Under the pieces are notes generated by a model. It made no database searches, was not told where the DNA came from, and saw only the letters and a program-made list of their open reading frames with translations. The position numbers and the translations under genes are program-made. Below, in pieces: positions 8,236 to 16,835 of a stretch of DNA of 64,000 bases (position 1 is the stretch's first letter; every line of letters starts with the position of its first letter). The DNA is from Oscillospiraceae bacterium (GTDB lineage Bacteria > Bacillota > Clostridia > Oscillospirales > Oscillospiraceae): contig SVLI01000008.1 of the NCBI GenBank assembly GCA_015068035.1, positions 28,663 to 92,662 of the forward strand, in the 5' to 3' direction.

Positions 8236-9696
8236 TTGAAACTTAAAGATCTTTTGCAGAATGTTGAAGTGCTGGAGATGCATGCCGACCCGGAACTGGA
8301 AGTCCGGGACATCTGCTATGACTCCAGAGCGGCGCGCGGGGACGATCTGTTTGTCGCCATCCCGGGCTTTGAAACGGATGGTCACAAGTACATTGGCGCT
8401 GCTGTTAAAAACGGCGCTTCTGTCGTGCTTTGCGAAAGAAAGCCGGAAGTGGAAACACCTTATGTGCTTGTTCGTGATTCCCGTCTTGCGCTGGCGCTGG
8501 TATCCGTTGTATACTATAAAAATCCGGCATCGGATATGAAGATCATCGGTGTGACCGGAACGAACGGGAAAACGACCAGCACCATGCTCATCAAGCACCT
8601 GCTGGAAACGAAGCTTGGCGCCAAAGTCGGCCTCATCGGAACGAATCATAACATGATCGGCGAGGAAATCCTGCCGACGGAGCGCACAACGCCCGAATCC
8701 TATGAGCTGCAGAAGCTTCTGCGCGATATGGCGGATGCCGGTTGCACCCATGTCGTGATGGAGGTTTCCTCGCATTCGCTGACGCTCCACCGCGTTGCCG
8801 GACTGCGCTTTGCGGTTGGCCTGTTCACGAATCTGACGCAGGATCATCTGGATTTTCACGGAACGATGGAGGCTTATGCCCAGGCCAAGGCGCTGCTGTT
8901 TTCCCAGTGCGAGAAGGGCGGCGTCAATTTGGACGATGCTTACGCGAAAACCATGCTGGATTCAGCAAAATGCCCGATGGTTACCTGGTCTTTGGAGAAG
9001 AACGAGGCGGACATCGTTGCAAAGGATCTTCGTCTTGCTGCCGACGGCGTGAAGTTCTGTGCACTGGCGATGGGCAGTCTTGCGCGCGCAAAGCTCGGCA
9101 TTCCGGGACGGTTTTCCGTTTACAATGCGCTTACGGTGATTACCTGCGGTATGCTGCTCGGCCTTGATGCCGAGAGCTGCTGCGATGCCCTTTCCGATGC
9201 ACAGGGTGTGAAGGGAAGGGTGGAGGTTGTTCCCACGGATGGGGATTACACCATTTTGATTGATTACGCGCATACGCCGGACGCGATGGAGAACGTTCTG
9301 CGCGGGATGCGTGAGGTCACGGAAGGCAGGCTTGTTATCCTCTTTGGCTGCGGCGGCGACCGTGACCGCACAAAGCGCCCGATCATGGGGCGGATGGCGG
9401 CTGAATTTGCTGACTTTTTCGTCGTGACGAGCGACAATCCGCGCACGGAGGATCCCGAAGCCATCGTTGCGGACATTCTTGAGGGCGTGCACTGCCAGAA
9501 AAACCGTTATCAGGTGATTGTGAACCGGCGCGAAGCCATCGCCTGGGTGATTGATAATCACCGACCCGGTGATGTGATCATCCTTGCGGGCAAGGGCCAT
9601 GAGGATTATCAGATCATCGGCAAAGAGAAGTTTCACATGGATGAGCGCGAGATCGTCGCCGAGCATCTGGCCAGGCGGGCGCAGGAAAGAAGCTGA
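8236..9696 (+). CDS. murE: MurE, UDP-MurNAc-L-Ala-D-Glu:meso-diaminopimelate ligase
   Basis: MurE adds the third amino acid to the UDP-MurNAc peptide using ATP. The 486-residue protein has the Mur ligase P-loop GVTGTNGKTTST near residue 105 and the substrate motif DNPR at 400-403. DNPR is diagnostic of meso-diaminopimelate rather than lysine specificity, so this wall should contain meso-DAP. No ATG fits. The reading frame opens far upstream inside the PBP gene, but a TTG at 8236 sits 6 bases after GCGAGGTAG and gives the normal N-terminus LKLKDLL. The next cluster gene in most relatives, murF, is missing here. Confidence 0.94.
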   Translation: MKLKDLLQNVEVLEMHADPELEVRDICYDSRAARGDDLFVAIPGFETDGHKYIGAAVKNGASVVLCERKPEVETPYVLVRDSRLALALVSVVYYKNPASDMKIIGVTGTNGKTTSTMLIKHLLETKLGAKVGLIGTNHNMIGEEILPTERTTPESYELQKLLRDMADAGCTHVVMEVSSHSLTLHRVAGLRFAVGLFTNLTQDHLDFHGTMEAYAQAKALLFSQCEKGGVNLDDAYAKTMLDSAKCPMVTWSLEKNEADIVAKDLRLAADGVKFCALAMGSLARAKLGIPGRFSVYNALTVITCGMLLGLDAESCCDALSDAQGVKGRVEVVPTDGDYTILIDYAHTPDAMENVLRGMREVTEGRLVILFGCGGDRDRTKRPIMGRMAAEFADFFVVTSDNPRTEDPEAIVADILEGVHCQKNRYQVIVNRREAIAWVIDNHRPGDVIILAGKGHEDYQIIGKEKFHMDEREIVAEHLARRAQERS

Positions 9697-9740
9697 GTGC
9701 GCGGCGCAAATCCATATTAAGGCATTTGGAGGACATACCA

Positions 9741-10754
9741 ATGACGCTCAAAATGATACTGGCCTTTTTGGTCTCGCTGTTTGTTGCCGTGCTCATCGGC
9801 AGCGCGCTTGTTCCGTTCCTGAGAAAGATCAAGGCCGGACAGGAGATCCGCGAGGATGGCCCGACCTGGCACAAATCCAAGGCCGGAACGCCGACAATGG
9901 GCGGCATTATCTTCATCTGCGGCGTGACGGCGGCCTGCCTTGCCGTCGGCTGGACGGAAATGCTGCGCGGGGAGTTCGGACACATCTTCGTGCTGCTCTT
10001 TGCGCTGATCTTCGGCGCAATTGGATTTCTGGACGACTATGAAAAGCTCAAAAAGAAGCAGAACCTCGGCCTGAAGGCCAAGCAGAAGTTCCTTTTGCAG
10101 CTTGTGGTTGCGATTGCGTTTGTCTTTCTGATGCGAAAGTTCGGCTATGCAACGCCGAATCTCTACATTCCGTTCTGGAATATCACGGTTCCGATTCCGG
10201 AAGTCGTGTATTTTATCTTCGCTGCGTTTATCATCGTTGGCTGCGTCAACGCCGTGAACCTCACGGACGGCGTGGATGGCCTTGCAACCGGCACGACGCT
10301 GCCCGTTATGCTTTGCTACGCGGTGGTTGCCTTCCGCTGGGGACAGGAATTTCTCTCCCTCGGCATCTTTGCCTCCGGCATGTTCGGCGCATTGATGGGC
10401 TTTTTGCTCTACAACTTCAATCCCGCGAAGGTGTTTATGGGAGACACCGGCTCGCTGTTCCTCGGCGGCGCGGTGTGCGGCATGGCGTTTGCGATGGATA
10501 TGCCGCTGGTACTTATCCCCCTGGGCATTATCTACATCGCAGAAACGCTTTCGGACATTATTCAGGTTCTCTATTTTAAGATCAGTCACGGTAAGCGTAT
10601 TTTCAAAATGGCGCCGCTGCATCACCATCTGGAGATGGGCGGCTGGACAGGGAAGAAGTGGTCGGAAAAGGAGCTTTTTGCGCTCTTCACCGGCATCTCG
10701 CTCTTGTTTGCGATCCTTTCTTTCATTGGCGTTGCCGGACGCTATGTAATGTAA
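9741..10754 (+). CDS. mraY: MraY, phospho-MurNAc-pentapeptide transferase
   Basis: MraY attaches phospho-MurNAc-pentapeptide to undecaprenyl phosphate to form lipid I at the inner membrane face. The 337-residue protein has about ten hydrophobic helices and the family motifs GTPTMGG (near residue 50), NLTDGVDGLATG (near 175) and MGDTGSLFLGG (near 235). The HHH motif PLHHHLEMGG lies near 293. The catalytic Asp residues of the DD and NxxNxxDG motifs are present (FLDDYEK, NLTDGVDG). The ATG follows TTGGAGGACATACCA. It lies 44 bases after murE. Confidence 0.97.
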   Translation: MTLKMILAFLVSLFVAVLIGSALVPFLRKIKAGQEIREDGPTWHKSKAGTPTMGGIIFICGVTAACLAVGWTEMLRGEFGHIFVLLFALIFGAIGFLDDYEKLKKKQNLGLKAKQKFLLQLVVAIAFVFLMRKFGYATPNLYIPFWNITVPIPEVVYFIFAAFIIVGCVNAVNLTDGVDGLATGTTLPVMLCYAVVAFRWGQEFLSLGIFASGMFGALMGFLLYNFNPAKVFMGDTGSLFLGGAVCGMAFAMDMPLVLIPLGIIYIAETLSDIIQVLYFKISHGKRIFKMAPLHHHLEMGGWTGKKWSEKELFALFTGISLLFAILSFIGVAGRYVM

Positions 10755-10827
10755 ACCAATCCGCATCCCCTGTATAACGGATGCTGAAAAGGCGCGCAAG
10801 CGCTTTTATCCCGGGAGGTGAGTCACA

Positions 10828-11997
10828 ATGCAGGAAAACAGCAAAAGCCATGAGAATTCAAGGCTGCACGATTATACTGAGGATGCAAAGATCGGACGCG
10901 GACGATTTGATCTGCCTTTTGCACTGCTGACGCTGGTCCTGCTTGTGATCGGCGTTGTGATGGTCCTCTCAGCAAGCTTTGCAAGAGCTTACTATGACCC
11001 CACCCATGAGACGGGGGGTAACGCAACCTATTACTTCATCCGTCAGCTGATCTTTGCGCTGATGGGCGTTGCGGCGATGTATATCACCTCTCGTTTTCCC
11101 ATGAATTTTTACCGACATTTTTCCATGTGGGTTTTGATTGTTGCGATCGGACTGCTTGTTCTTGTTCCGGTCATTGGCGTCAAGGCGAACGGCGCCCGCC
11201 GCTGGATCGGCTTCGGATCGTTCACAATTCAGCCTTCCGAGATCGCAAAAATCGGTGTAATTCTGGCCTTTTCCTCCATGATCTGCCGATACCGTGAGAA
11301 GATGAGAACCTTCCGTTACGGCATCGCGCCGTTTGCGATAATCCTGGTTGTGATCGTGGGTCTGCTTGCGCTGGAACCGCATCTTTCCGCGGCGATCATC
11401 ATCGTTGGTGTCGGCGCTGTGATGCTCTTCATCGGCGGTGTGCGGCTGTACTGGTTCGTCGGCGTCGGCGTTGCAGTCGGCGGACTCGGTGCGATTGCGA
11501 TCTCCGTTATGGATTACGCCAAAGAACGAGTATCCAACTGGCTTGATCCCTTCTCTGCGGCTTCCGATGCCGGTTATCAGATCGTCCAGTCTCTGTATGC
11601 TGTCGGCTCCGGCGGCCTGATGGGCGTCGGCTTGGGACAGAGCCGGCAGAAGTATCTGTATCTCCCCGAGGAGCACAACGACTTCATCTTTTCTATCGTC
11701 TGCGAAGAGCTGGGCTTTATCGGCGCGGCTTTGATTTTGATTCTTTTCGCTTTGCTGATCGTTCGCGGCTATTGGCTTGCAATGCATATGCGTGACCGTT
11801 ACAGCTCTCTTGTCTGTGCCGGCATCACAACGCTTTTGGCGCTGCAGGTTTTTCTCAACGTCGCGGTCGTGACGAACCTGATCCCCTGCACAGGTATCTC
11901 GCTGCCGTTTTTCAGTTACGGCGGCACCGCACTTCTGATTCAGATGGCGGAGATGGGCATCATCCTCAGCGCATCGCGGGATGTGCCAACCAAGTAA
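10828..11997 (+). CDS. ftsW: FtsW/RodA/SpoVE-family peptidoglycan glycosyltransferase
   Basis: SEDS proteins polymerise lipid II into glycan strands together with a class B PBP. The 389-residue protein has a cytoplasmic N-tail of about 25 residues and roughly ten membrane helices. The conserved SEDS segments are visible: GARRWI(G)FGSFTIQPSEIAK near residue 127, EEHNDFIFSIVCEELGF near 284, and GISLPFFSYGGTALL near 355. Its place beside mraY, murG and the PASTA-PBP indicates the divisome or sporulation SEDS partner (FtsW or SpoVE). Sequence alone does not separate these. murD, often between mraY and ftsW, is absent. Confidence 0.93.
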   Translation: MQENSKSHENSRLHDYTEDAKIGRGRFDLPFALLTLVLLVIGVVMVLSASFARAYYDPTHETGGNATYYFIRQLIFALMGVAAMYITSRFPMNFYRHFSMWVLIVAIGLLVLVPVIGVKANGARRWIGFGSFTIQPSEIAKIGVILAFSSMICRYREKMRTFRYGIAPFAIILVVIVGLLALEPHLSAAIIIVGVGAVMLFIGGVRLYWFVGVGVAVGGLGAIAISVMDYAKERVSNWLDPFSAASDAGYQIVQSLYAVGSGGLMGVGLGQSRQKYLYLPEEHNDFIFSIVCEELGFIGAALILILFALLIVRGYWLAMHMRDRYSSLVCAGITTLLALQVFLNVAVVTNLIPCTGISLPFFSYGGTALLIQMAEMGIILSASRDVPTK

Positions 11998-12059
11998 GAA
12001 GCTTATCGCGCGGCTGACGCTTTTGTCTGCCGCGCGCAGAGATTGGGAGTTGGAGAATT

Positions 12060-13190
12060 ATGAAGATCCTCTTTACCTGCGGCGGAACGGCCGGGCACAT
12101 CAACCCCGCTATCGCGGTTGCGGAAGTGCTCTGCCAGCGTGACAGTGATACGCAGGTGCTGTTTATCGGCGCAAAGGATAAAATGGAAATGGAGCTTGTT
12201 CCGAGAGCAGGCTATGACATAGAGGGCATTACGGTTACAAACCTGCGGCGCAGCGGCGGCATGGAAATGATCAAGCATAATGCCAAAACCGTCAAGAATC
12301 TGATCACGGCAAAGAACAAGGCAAAAAAGATTATCCGCCGTTTCCGGCCGGATGTCGTGCTCGGAACCGGCGGCTATGTTTGCTATCCCGTGATCCGTGC
12401 TGCGGAATCGCTTGGCATTCCAACGGCGATTCATGAGTCCAATGCCGTGCCCGGACTGACGACAAAGCTTCTCAGTAAGCATACCGACCGGATCATGGTG
12501 GGCCTTGAGGACAGTAAGAACGGTTATAAGCATCCCGAGCACGTGATTGTTACGGGCACGCCGGTGCGTGGAGATTTTCTTCGTCATGTGAAATCGCAGG
12601 CCAAGGCCGAACTCGGCCTTCCGGTGAATAAGCCGCTGGTGGTCTCCGTTTGGGGCAGTCTGGGCGCCACCCATATGAATGAAATTATGGCTGAGGTCAT
12701 TGAACGCGCCGTGAATAAGCCGTTTTTCAGCCTCATCCACTCTGCCGGCAAGCGCGGTTATGATGAAATGATGGCAAAGCTCACGCGCGACGGCTGCGCA
12801 AATGCGTCAAAATATGGCTTTGAGGTGCGGGATTACATCTTTGATATGCCGCGCGTCATGGCGGCGGCCGATCTTGTGATCTGCCGCGCGGGCGCATCCA
12901 CGCTCTCAGAGCTGACTCTGCTCGGCAAACCTGCGATTCTGGTTCCGTCCCCGAATGTGACGAACAATCACCAGGAGCGCAATGCAAGAGTGTTGGAAGC
13001 AGCGGGCGGTGCGCGTGTACTGCTGGAGGGGCAGTTCACGCAGGACAGTCTTCTCGGTGAGATATCGAATCTGCTCTCCGACCCGGAAAGACTGCTTGTT
13101 ATGTCCGGAAAAATGAAGTCACTCGGATTCCCTGATGCCGCGGAGAAAATTGCGGATGTTGTGCAGGAACTTGTCAATGAGCGGCAATAG
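12060..13190 (+). CDS. murG: MurG, lipid II synthase (UDP-GlcNAc transferase)
   Basis: MurG transfers GlcNAc from UDP-GlcNAc to lipid I at the cytoplasmic membrane face. The 376-residue GT-B protein begins with the glycine-rich FTCGGTAGHINPAIAVAE loop at residues 4-21. It has the second conserved loop GGYVCYPVIRAA near 105. The C-terminal UDP-GlcNAc site reads CRAGASTLSELTLLGKPAILVPSPN near 278. An ATG at 12060 follows TGGGAGTTGGAGAATT. It precedes murA by 72 bases. Confidence 0.96.
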   Translation: MKILFTCGGTAGHINPAIAVAEVLCQRDSDTQVLFIGAKDKMEMELVPRAGYDIEGITVTNLRRSGGMEMIKHNAKTVKNLITAKNKAKKIIRRFRPDVVLGTGGYVCYPVIRAAESLGIPTAIHESNAVPGLTTKLLSKHTDRIMVGLEDSKNGYKHPEHVIVTGTPVRGDFLRHVKSQAKAELGLPVNKPLVVSVWGSLGATHMNEIMAEVIERAVNKPFFSLIHSAGKRGYDEMMAKLTRDGCANASKYGFEVRDYIFDMPRVMAAADLVICRAGASTLSELTLLGKPAILVPSPNVTNNHQERNARVLEAAGGARVLLEGQFTQDSLLGEISNLLSDPERLLVMSGKMKSLGFPDAAEKIADVVQELVNERQ

Positions 13191-13262
13191 GCGAAGAATG
13201 TGACCGAATCACCTGCCTTTGCATAGGATGGCTTGAAAATCCATCCGAACGGAGGCAGAATA

Positions 13263-14528
13263 ATGGAGATTTGGAAAATTCGCGGTGGAAATCCGCTTCG
13301 CGGCAGCGTGCGCGTGCAAGGAGCAAAGAACAGCGTGCTGCCGATTATGGCAGCGAGTGTCCTTGTGCCGTGCCGGACGGAGCTGACGAACTGCCCTGAC
13401 GTGCGCGATGTCCGCGCGTCCATGGACATTCTGCGTTGTCTCGGCTGCGCGGTAGAGCAGGACGGCGACGCGATTTACATTGATTCGCGCCCTCTCTGCC
13501 GAAGTGCGGTGCCGGATGCGTTGATGCATCGAATGCGTTCGTCCTTCACCTTTCTTGGGGCGATTCTGGGGCGCTGCGGAGAAGCGTCTCTCACGCGACC
13601 CGGCGGCTGTGAGCTTGGGGAGCGGCCCATTGATCTGCATCTTGAAGCGCTCGGCGCGCTTGGTGCGCGTTTTGAGGAAACGGGCGAACGGATTCTCTGC
13701 TGTGCAGATGCGGGGCTGCAAGGAACCTGTATCCGCTTGCGTTATCCAAGCGTGGGCGCAACGGAAAACGCAATGATCGCGGCCTGCGCTGCAAAAGGGG
13801 AGACCGTGATCGAAAATGCGGCCACCGAACCCGAGATTGAGGATTTGCAGAACTATTTGCGCCAGCTTGGTGCCGAAATTTGCGGCGCAGGCACGGATAC
13901 TATACAAATCAGAGGCATTTCTCCTGTAGAAAGAGTTGCTTACCGCATTATGCCGGACCGCATTGCGGGCGCAACGATGCTGTGCGCTGCTGCCTGCACG
14001 GGCGGTGAAATTGAACTGCGAGGCGCTGTGAGGGAGCATCTCGGCCCGGTGACACAGGCGCTGTGCGCAATGGGCTGCCGGATGCGAGAGGAAAGCAGCG
14101 CAATTTTTATCAGCGCAAAGCGCGCGTTGCGGGCCTCTCCCGTGATCGAAACGGGGCCGAATCCTGCGTTTCCGACGGATGCGCAGCCGATTCTGATGGC
14201 GGCGAGTCTGCGCGCTGCGGGCACAAGTGCTTTCGTTGAGAATGTATTTTCCGACCGCTTTCGACATGTGGAGCAGTTCCGTCGACTTGGTGCAGAGATC
14301 TGCATTGAGGGGAAAACGGCGCTTGTCACTGGCGTGAGGGAATTATATGGCGCGCCTGTGCTTGCAACGGATCTGCGCGCCGGTGCTGCGCTCCTGCTTG
14401 CGGGACTTTCTGCACGCGGAACAACAACGGTTCTGGATGAGGGGCACATTGCGCGCGGATATGATGCGCTGGATATTCAGCTGCGGTCTCTCGGCGCAGA
14501 GCTTGAAATTTTGCGCGAGATGAGATAG
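13263..14528 (+). CDS. murA: MurA, UDP-GlcNAc 1-carboxyvinyltransferase
   Basis: MurA catalyses the first committed step of murein synthesis, adding enolpyruvate from PEP to UDP-GlcNAc. The 421-residue protein has the N-terminal VQGAKNSVLPIMAA with the catalytic Lys. It has Cys116 in RPGGCELGERPIDLH, the residue attacked by fosfomycin in this family. The C-terminal RAGAALLLAGLSARGTT is also typical. The ATG at 13263 is preceded by GGAGGCAGAATA. An in-frame ATG 10 codons upstream is less likely. Many Firmicutes carry a second MurA, so this may be one of two. Confidence 0.95.
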   Translation: MEIWKIRGGNPLRGSVRVQGAKNSVLPIMAASVLVPCRTELTNCPDVRDVRASMDILRCLGCAVEQDGDAIYIDSRPLCRSAVPDALMHRMRSSFTFLGAILGRCGEASLTRPGGCELGERPIDLHLEALGALGARFEETGERILCCADAGLQGTCIRLRYPSVGATENAMIAACAAKGETVIENAATEPEIEDLQNYLRQLGAEICGAGTDTIQIRGISPVERVAYRIMPDRIAGATMLCAAACTGGEIELRGAVREHLGPVTQALCAMGCRMREESSAIFISAKRALRASPVIETGPNPAFPTDAQPILMAASLRAAGTSAFVENVFSDRFRHVEQFRRLGAEICIEGKTALVTGVRELYGAPVLATDLRAGAALLLAGLSARGTTTVLDEGHIARGYDALDIQLRSLGAELEILREMR

Positions 14529-14574
14529 AATACTGCAAAAGCAACGGACAAATGTCCGGAGGAGGAACGAACAT

Positions 14575-15321
14575 ATGGCGCAGTCGAACCAACGGCAGAA
14601 AAAGCGAAAAAGCGTTCTATTTACGCCGCTGGCATTCGTGTTGATATGCGCGGCACTGGTTTTTGGCATCAGCGTCTTTTTCCGCGTTACAAAGATTGAA
14701 GTCGTTGGTATGGACAGCTATTCAACGGAGGAAATTATTGCGGCTTCCGGCATTGAAAAGGGAGACAATCTGTTCTTCATCAACCGCGGTGGCAGCGCAA
14801 GCCGGATTATCTCAAAACTGCCTTATGTGGATTTCGCCACGGTGCACAGAGATCTGCCGAATTCCGTTACGATTGAAGTGCAGGAAAGCAGCGCGGTTGC
14901 CTATATCGCGGTAGAGGGCGAGCTTTGGGTGGTTGACAGCAGCTGCAAGGCCTTGAGTAAGACGACCTCCTCGCAGACCGGCGGTCTGATCCGCATTCTG
15001 GGCGTGGAGGCCAATAAACCCGAGGTTGGCGAAATACTCACCGGCGGGGATGAGGAAGCACTCAAGCTTGCTTTCGTGGCCGAAATTCTGGAAGAGCTGT
15101 CTGTTCGCGGCATGGAAAGATTGGTTGGCGAGATCGATATGCAAAACCCCTCTGACCCGACCTTTACTTACCTCTCTCGTTTTGTTGTCAAACTTGGAAA
15201 GAATGAAAACGTGGATTACAAGCTTGATCGGCTGCTGAGCGTGGTTGAGCAGCTCGGAGAAGGCGATACAGGCACGCTCAACCTGTCCATTGACGACCGT
15301 GTGCACTTCAGCCAGGGATAA
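14575..15321 (+). CDS. ftsQ: FtsQ/DivIB-like cell division protein
   Basis: This 248-residue bitopic protein has a basic N-tail (QRQKKRKS), one membrane helix at about residues 17-38 and an extracellular POTRA domain starting at FRVTKIEVVGMDSYSTEEI. A beta domain of the FtsQ type follows. FtsQ/DivIB scaffolds the FtsL-FtsB complex at the septum. Position between murA and ftsZ supports the call. A gap of about 150 bases with a separate promoter precedes ftsZ. Confidence 0.9.
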   Translation: MAQSNQRQKKRKSVLFTPLAFVLICAALVFGISVFFRVTKIEVVGMDSYSTEEIIAASGIEKGDNLFFINRGGSASRIISKLPYVDFATVHRDLPNSVTIEVQESSAVAYIAVEGELWVVDSSCKALSKTTSSQTGGLIRILGVEANKPEVGEILTGGDEEALKLAFVAEILEELSVRGMERLVGEIDMQNPSDPTFTYLSRFVVKLGKNENVDYKLDRLLSVVEQLGEGDTGTLNLSIDDRVHFSQG

Positions 15322-15368
15322 AAAACGTCGAAGTTCACATAATAATTTGGGTTTTTGTCAAAGAAGTA

Positions 15369-15395
15369 TTGACCAAACGGAGAAACCGTTATAAT
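15369..15395 (+). promoter_or_regulatory. Probable ftsZ promoter
   Basis: TTGACC at 15369-15374 and TATAAT at 15390-15395 are 15 bp apart. Overlapping TAATAT at 15392 gives 17 bp. It lies about 80 bases upstream of ftsZ, so ftsZ can be transcribed independently of the cluster. Confidence 0.65.
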
Positions 15396-15473
15396 ATATA
15401 ACCAATAGTGCTCAAATGCAGGGTCGGAGTGAGAAACCCGGCCAATAGATAAAAAGAAACTGGAGGTAGGAAA

Positions 15474-16598
15474 ATGTCTTACTCTATGGAAACCGGCCCT
15501 GAAAATGTTGTTACCATCAAGGTCGTCGGTGTCGGTGGCGCCGGCAATAACGTTGTCAATCGCATGGTCAGCTCCGGAACGAAGGGCGTTGAATTCATCG
15601 CCGTGAACACGGATAAGCAGGCTCTGGCTATCTCTTCTGCCAATCAGAAGATCCAAATCGGCGAGAAGCTGACCCATGGTCAGGGCGCGGGCAGCGATCC
15701 CGAAGTTGGCAAGCGCAGCGCTGAGGAAAACCGCAACAACATCGCCAAGAGCTTTGAGGACGCGGATATGGTGTTCATCACCGCCGGTATGGGCGGCGGC
15801 ACCGGAACGGGTGCAGCTCCCGTCATTGCGGACATCGCGCGCGAGGCCGGCATCCTGACGGTCGGTGTTGTGACCAAGCCTTTCGGTTTTGAGGGCAAGC
15901 GCCGCATGGAGCAGGCAAAGCTCGGCATCGAGGAGCTGCTCGGCAAGGTCGACTCCCTGCTGATCATCCCGAATGACCGTCTGAAATATGCAACCGACCA
16001 GAAGGTTACTTTTGCCAACGCCTTTGAAATCGCGGACGATGTGCTGCGTCAGGCAGTTACCAGCATCTCTGACCTCATCAAGAACACCGGCTTCATTAAC
16101 CTTGACTTCGCTGATGTGACGACCATTATGAAGGACGCCGGCTTCGCCCATATGGGTGTCGGCAGATCCGCAGGTAAGGGCAAGGCTGAGGATGCAGCCC
16201 GTGCTGCTGTTGCCAGCCCGCTTATGGAGACCTCCATCAACGGCGCGCGCGGTGTGCTCATCAACATCACCGGCAGCGCGGACATGGGTCTGGAAGATGT
16301 GGAAGCGGCGGCTAACCTCGTGCAGGAAGCTGCGCATCCGGATGCCAACATTATCTTCGGTGCAACCTTCGATAACGATATGGACGACGAGATCCGTGTC
16401 ACCGTTATCGCCACCGGTTTTGATGAGGGCCCGGTCGCCAAGAAAGGTGAGCAGGGTAAGACGGTTTCGACCGATGAAGTGGGACTTTTCACCGCGGCCA
16501 CCGAGAAGGCCAGAGAAGCGGCGCCTGCGGCAGAGCAGCAGAAGGCCGAGGAAGAGGATCCTTTTGACAGCATTTTCAAGATCTTTAATTCTAAATAA
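15474..16598 (+). CDS. ftsZ: FtsZ, tubulin-like cell division GTPase
   Basis: FtsZ polymerises into the Z-ring at midcell. The 374-residue protein has the N-terminal GVGGAGNNVVNRM loop, the tubulin signature GGGTGTGAAPVIA near residue 107, and the T7 catalytic-loop region NLDFADVTTIM near 207. The C-terminal linker is short, acidic and Ala/Glu-rich. The tail ends DPFDSIFKIFNSK and lacks the usual (D/E)IPxFL-type peptide that binds FtsA, SepF or EzrA. Ribosome site is GGAGGTAGGAAA. No ftsA lies beside it. Confidence 0.98.
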   Translation: MSYSMETGPENVVTIKVVGVGGAGNNVVNRMVSSGTKGVEFIAVNTDKQALAISSANQKIQIGEKLTHGQGAGSDPEVGKRSAEENRNNIAKSFEDADMVFITAGMGGGTGTGAAPVIADIAREAGILTVGVVTKPFGFEGKRRMEQAKLGIEELLGKVDSLLIIPNDRLKYATDQKVTFANAFEIADDVLRQAVTSISDLIKNTGFINLDFADVTTIMKDAGFAHMGVGRSAGKGKAEDAARAAVASPLMETSINGARGVLINITGSADMGLEDVEAAANLVQEAAHPDANIIFGATFDNDMDDEIRVTVIATGFDEGPVAKKGEQGKTVSTDEVGLFTAATEKAREAAPAAEQQKAEEEDPFDSIFKIFNSK

Positions 16599-16625
16599 AC
16601 ATTTTGATGCCTGAGGGCGTACAAG

Positions 16626-16679
16626 GGGCTGTGAAAGAAACGGCGTGTAAGCGTTTCATTTTCTTCACAGCCCTTTTTT
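16626..16679 (+). terminator. Intrinsic terminator after ftsZ
   Basis: GGGCTGTGAA (16626-16635) pairs with TTCACAGCCC (16664-16673). Inner AAACG/CGTTT pairing and a T-run at 16674-16679 complete the element. Confidence 0.85.
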
Positions 16680-16724
16680 AATCCCTGTCATCGTCCGCGT
16701 GGCAGGTCGGCGATAGGAAAAGGC

Positions 16725-16753
16725 TTGCATACGCAAGTCGCCTATATTATAAT
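16725..16753 (+). promoter_or_regulatory. Promoter of flavoprotein/ferredoxin module 1
   Basis: TTGCAT (16725-16730), 17 bp, TATAAT (16748-16753). The -35 box is embedded in an inverted repeat CTTGC-ATAC-GCAAG that could be an operator. Confidence 0.8.
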
Positions 16754-16835
16754 TGCAGACAGAAGTATGTTGTTTTTTTGATTGTCAACGAACATACAGG
16801 ATGAAGTGAAACTGAAAGACAAAGGAGAACGAATA

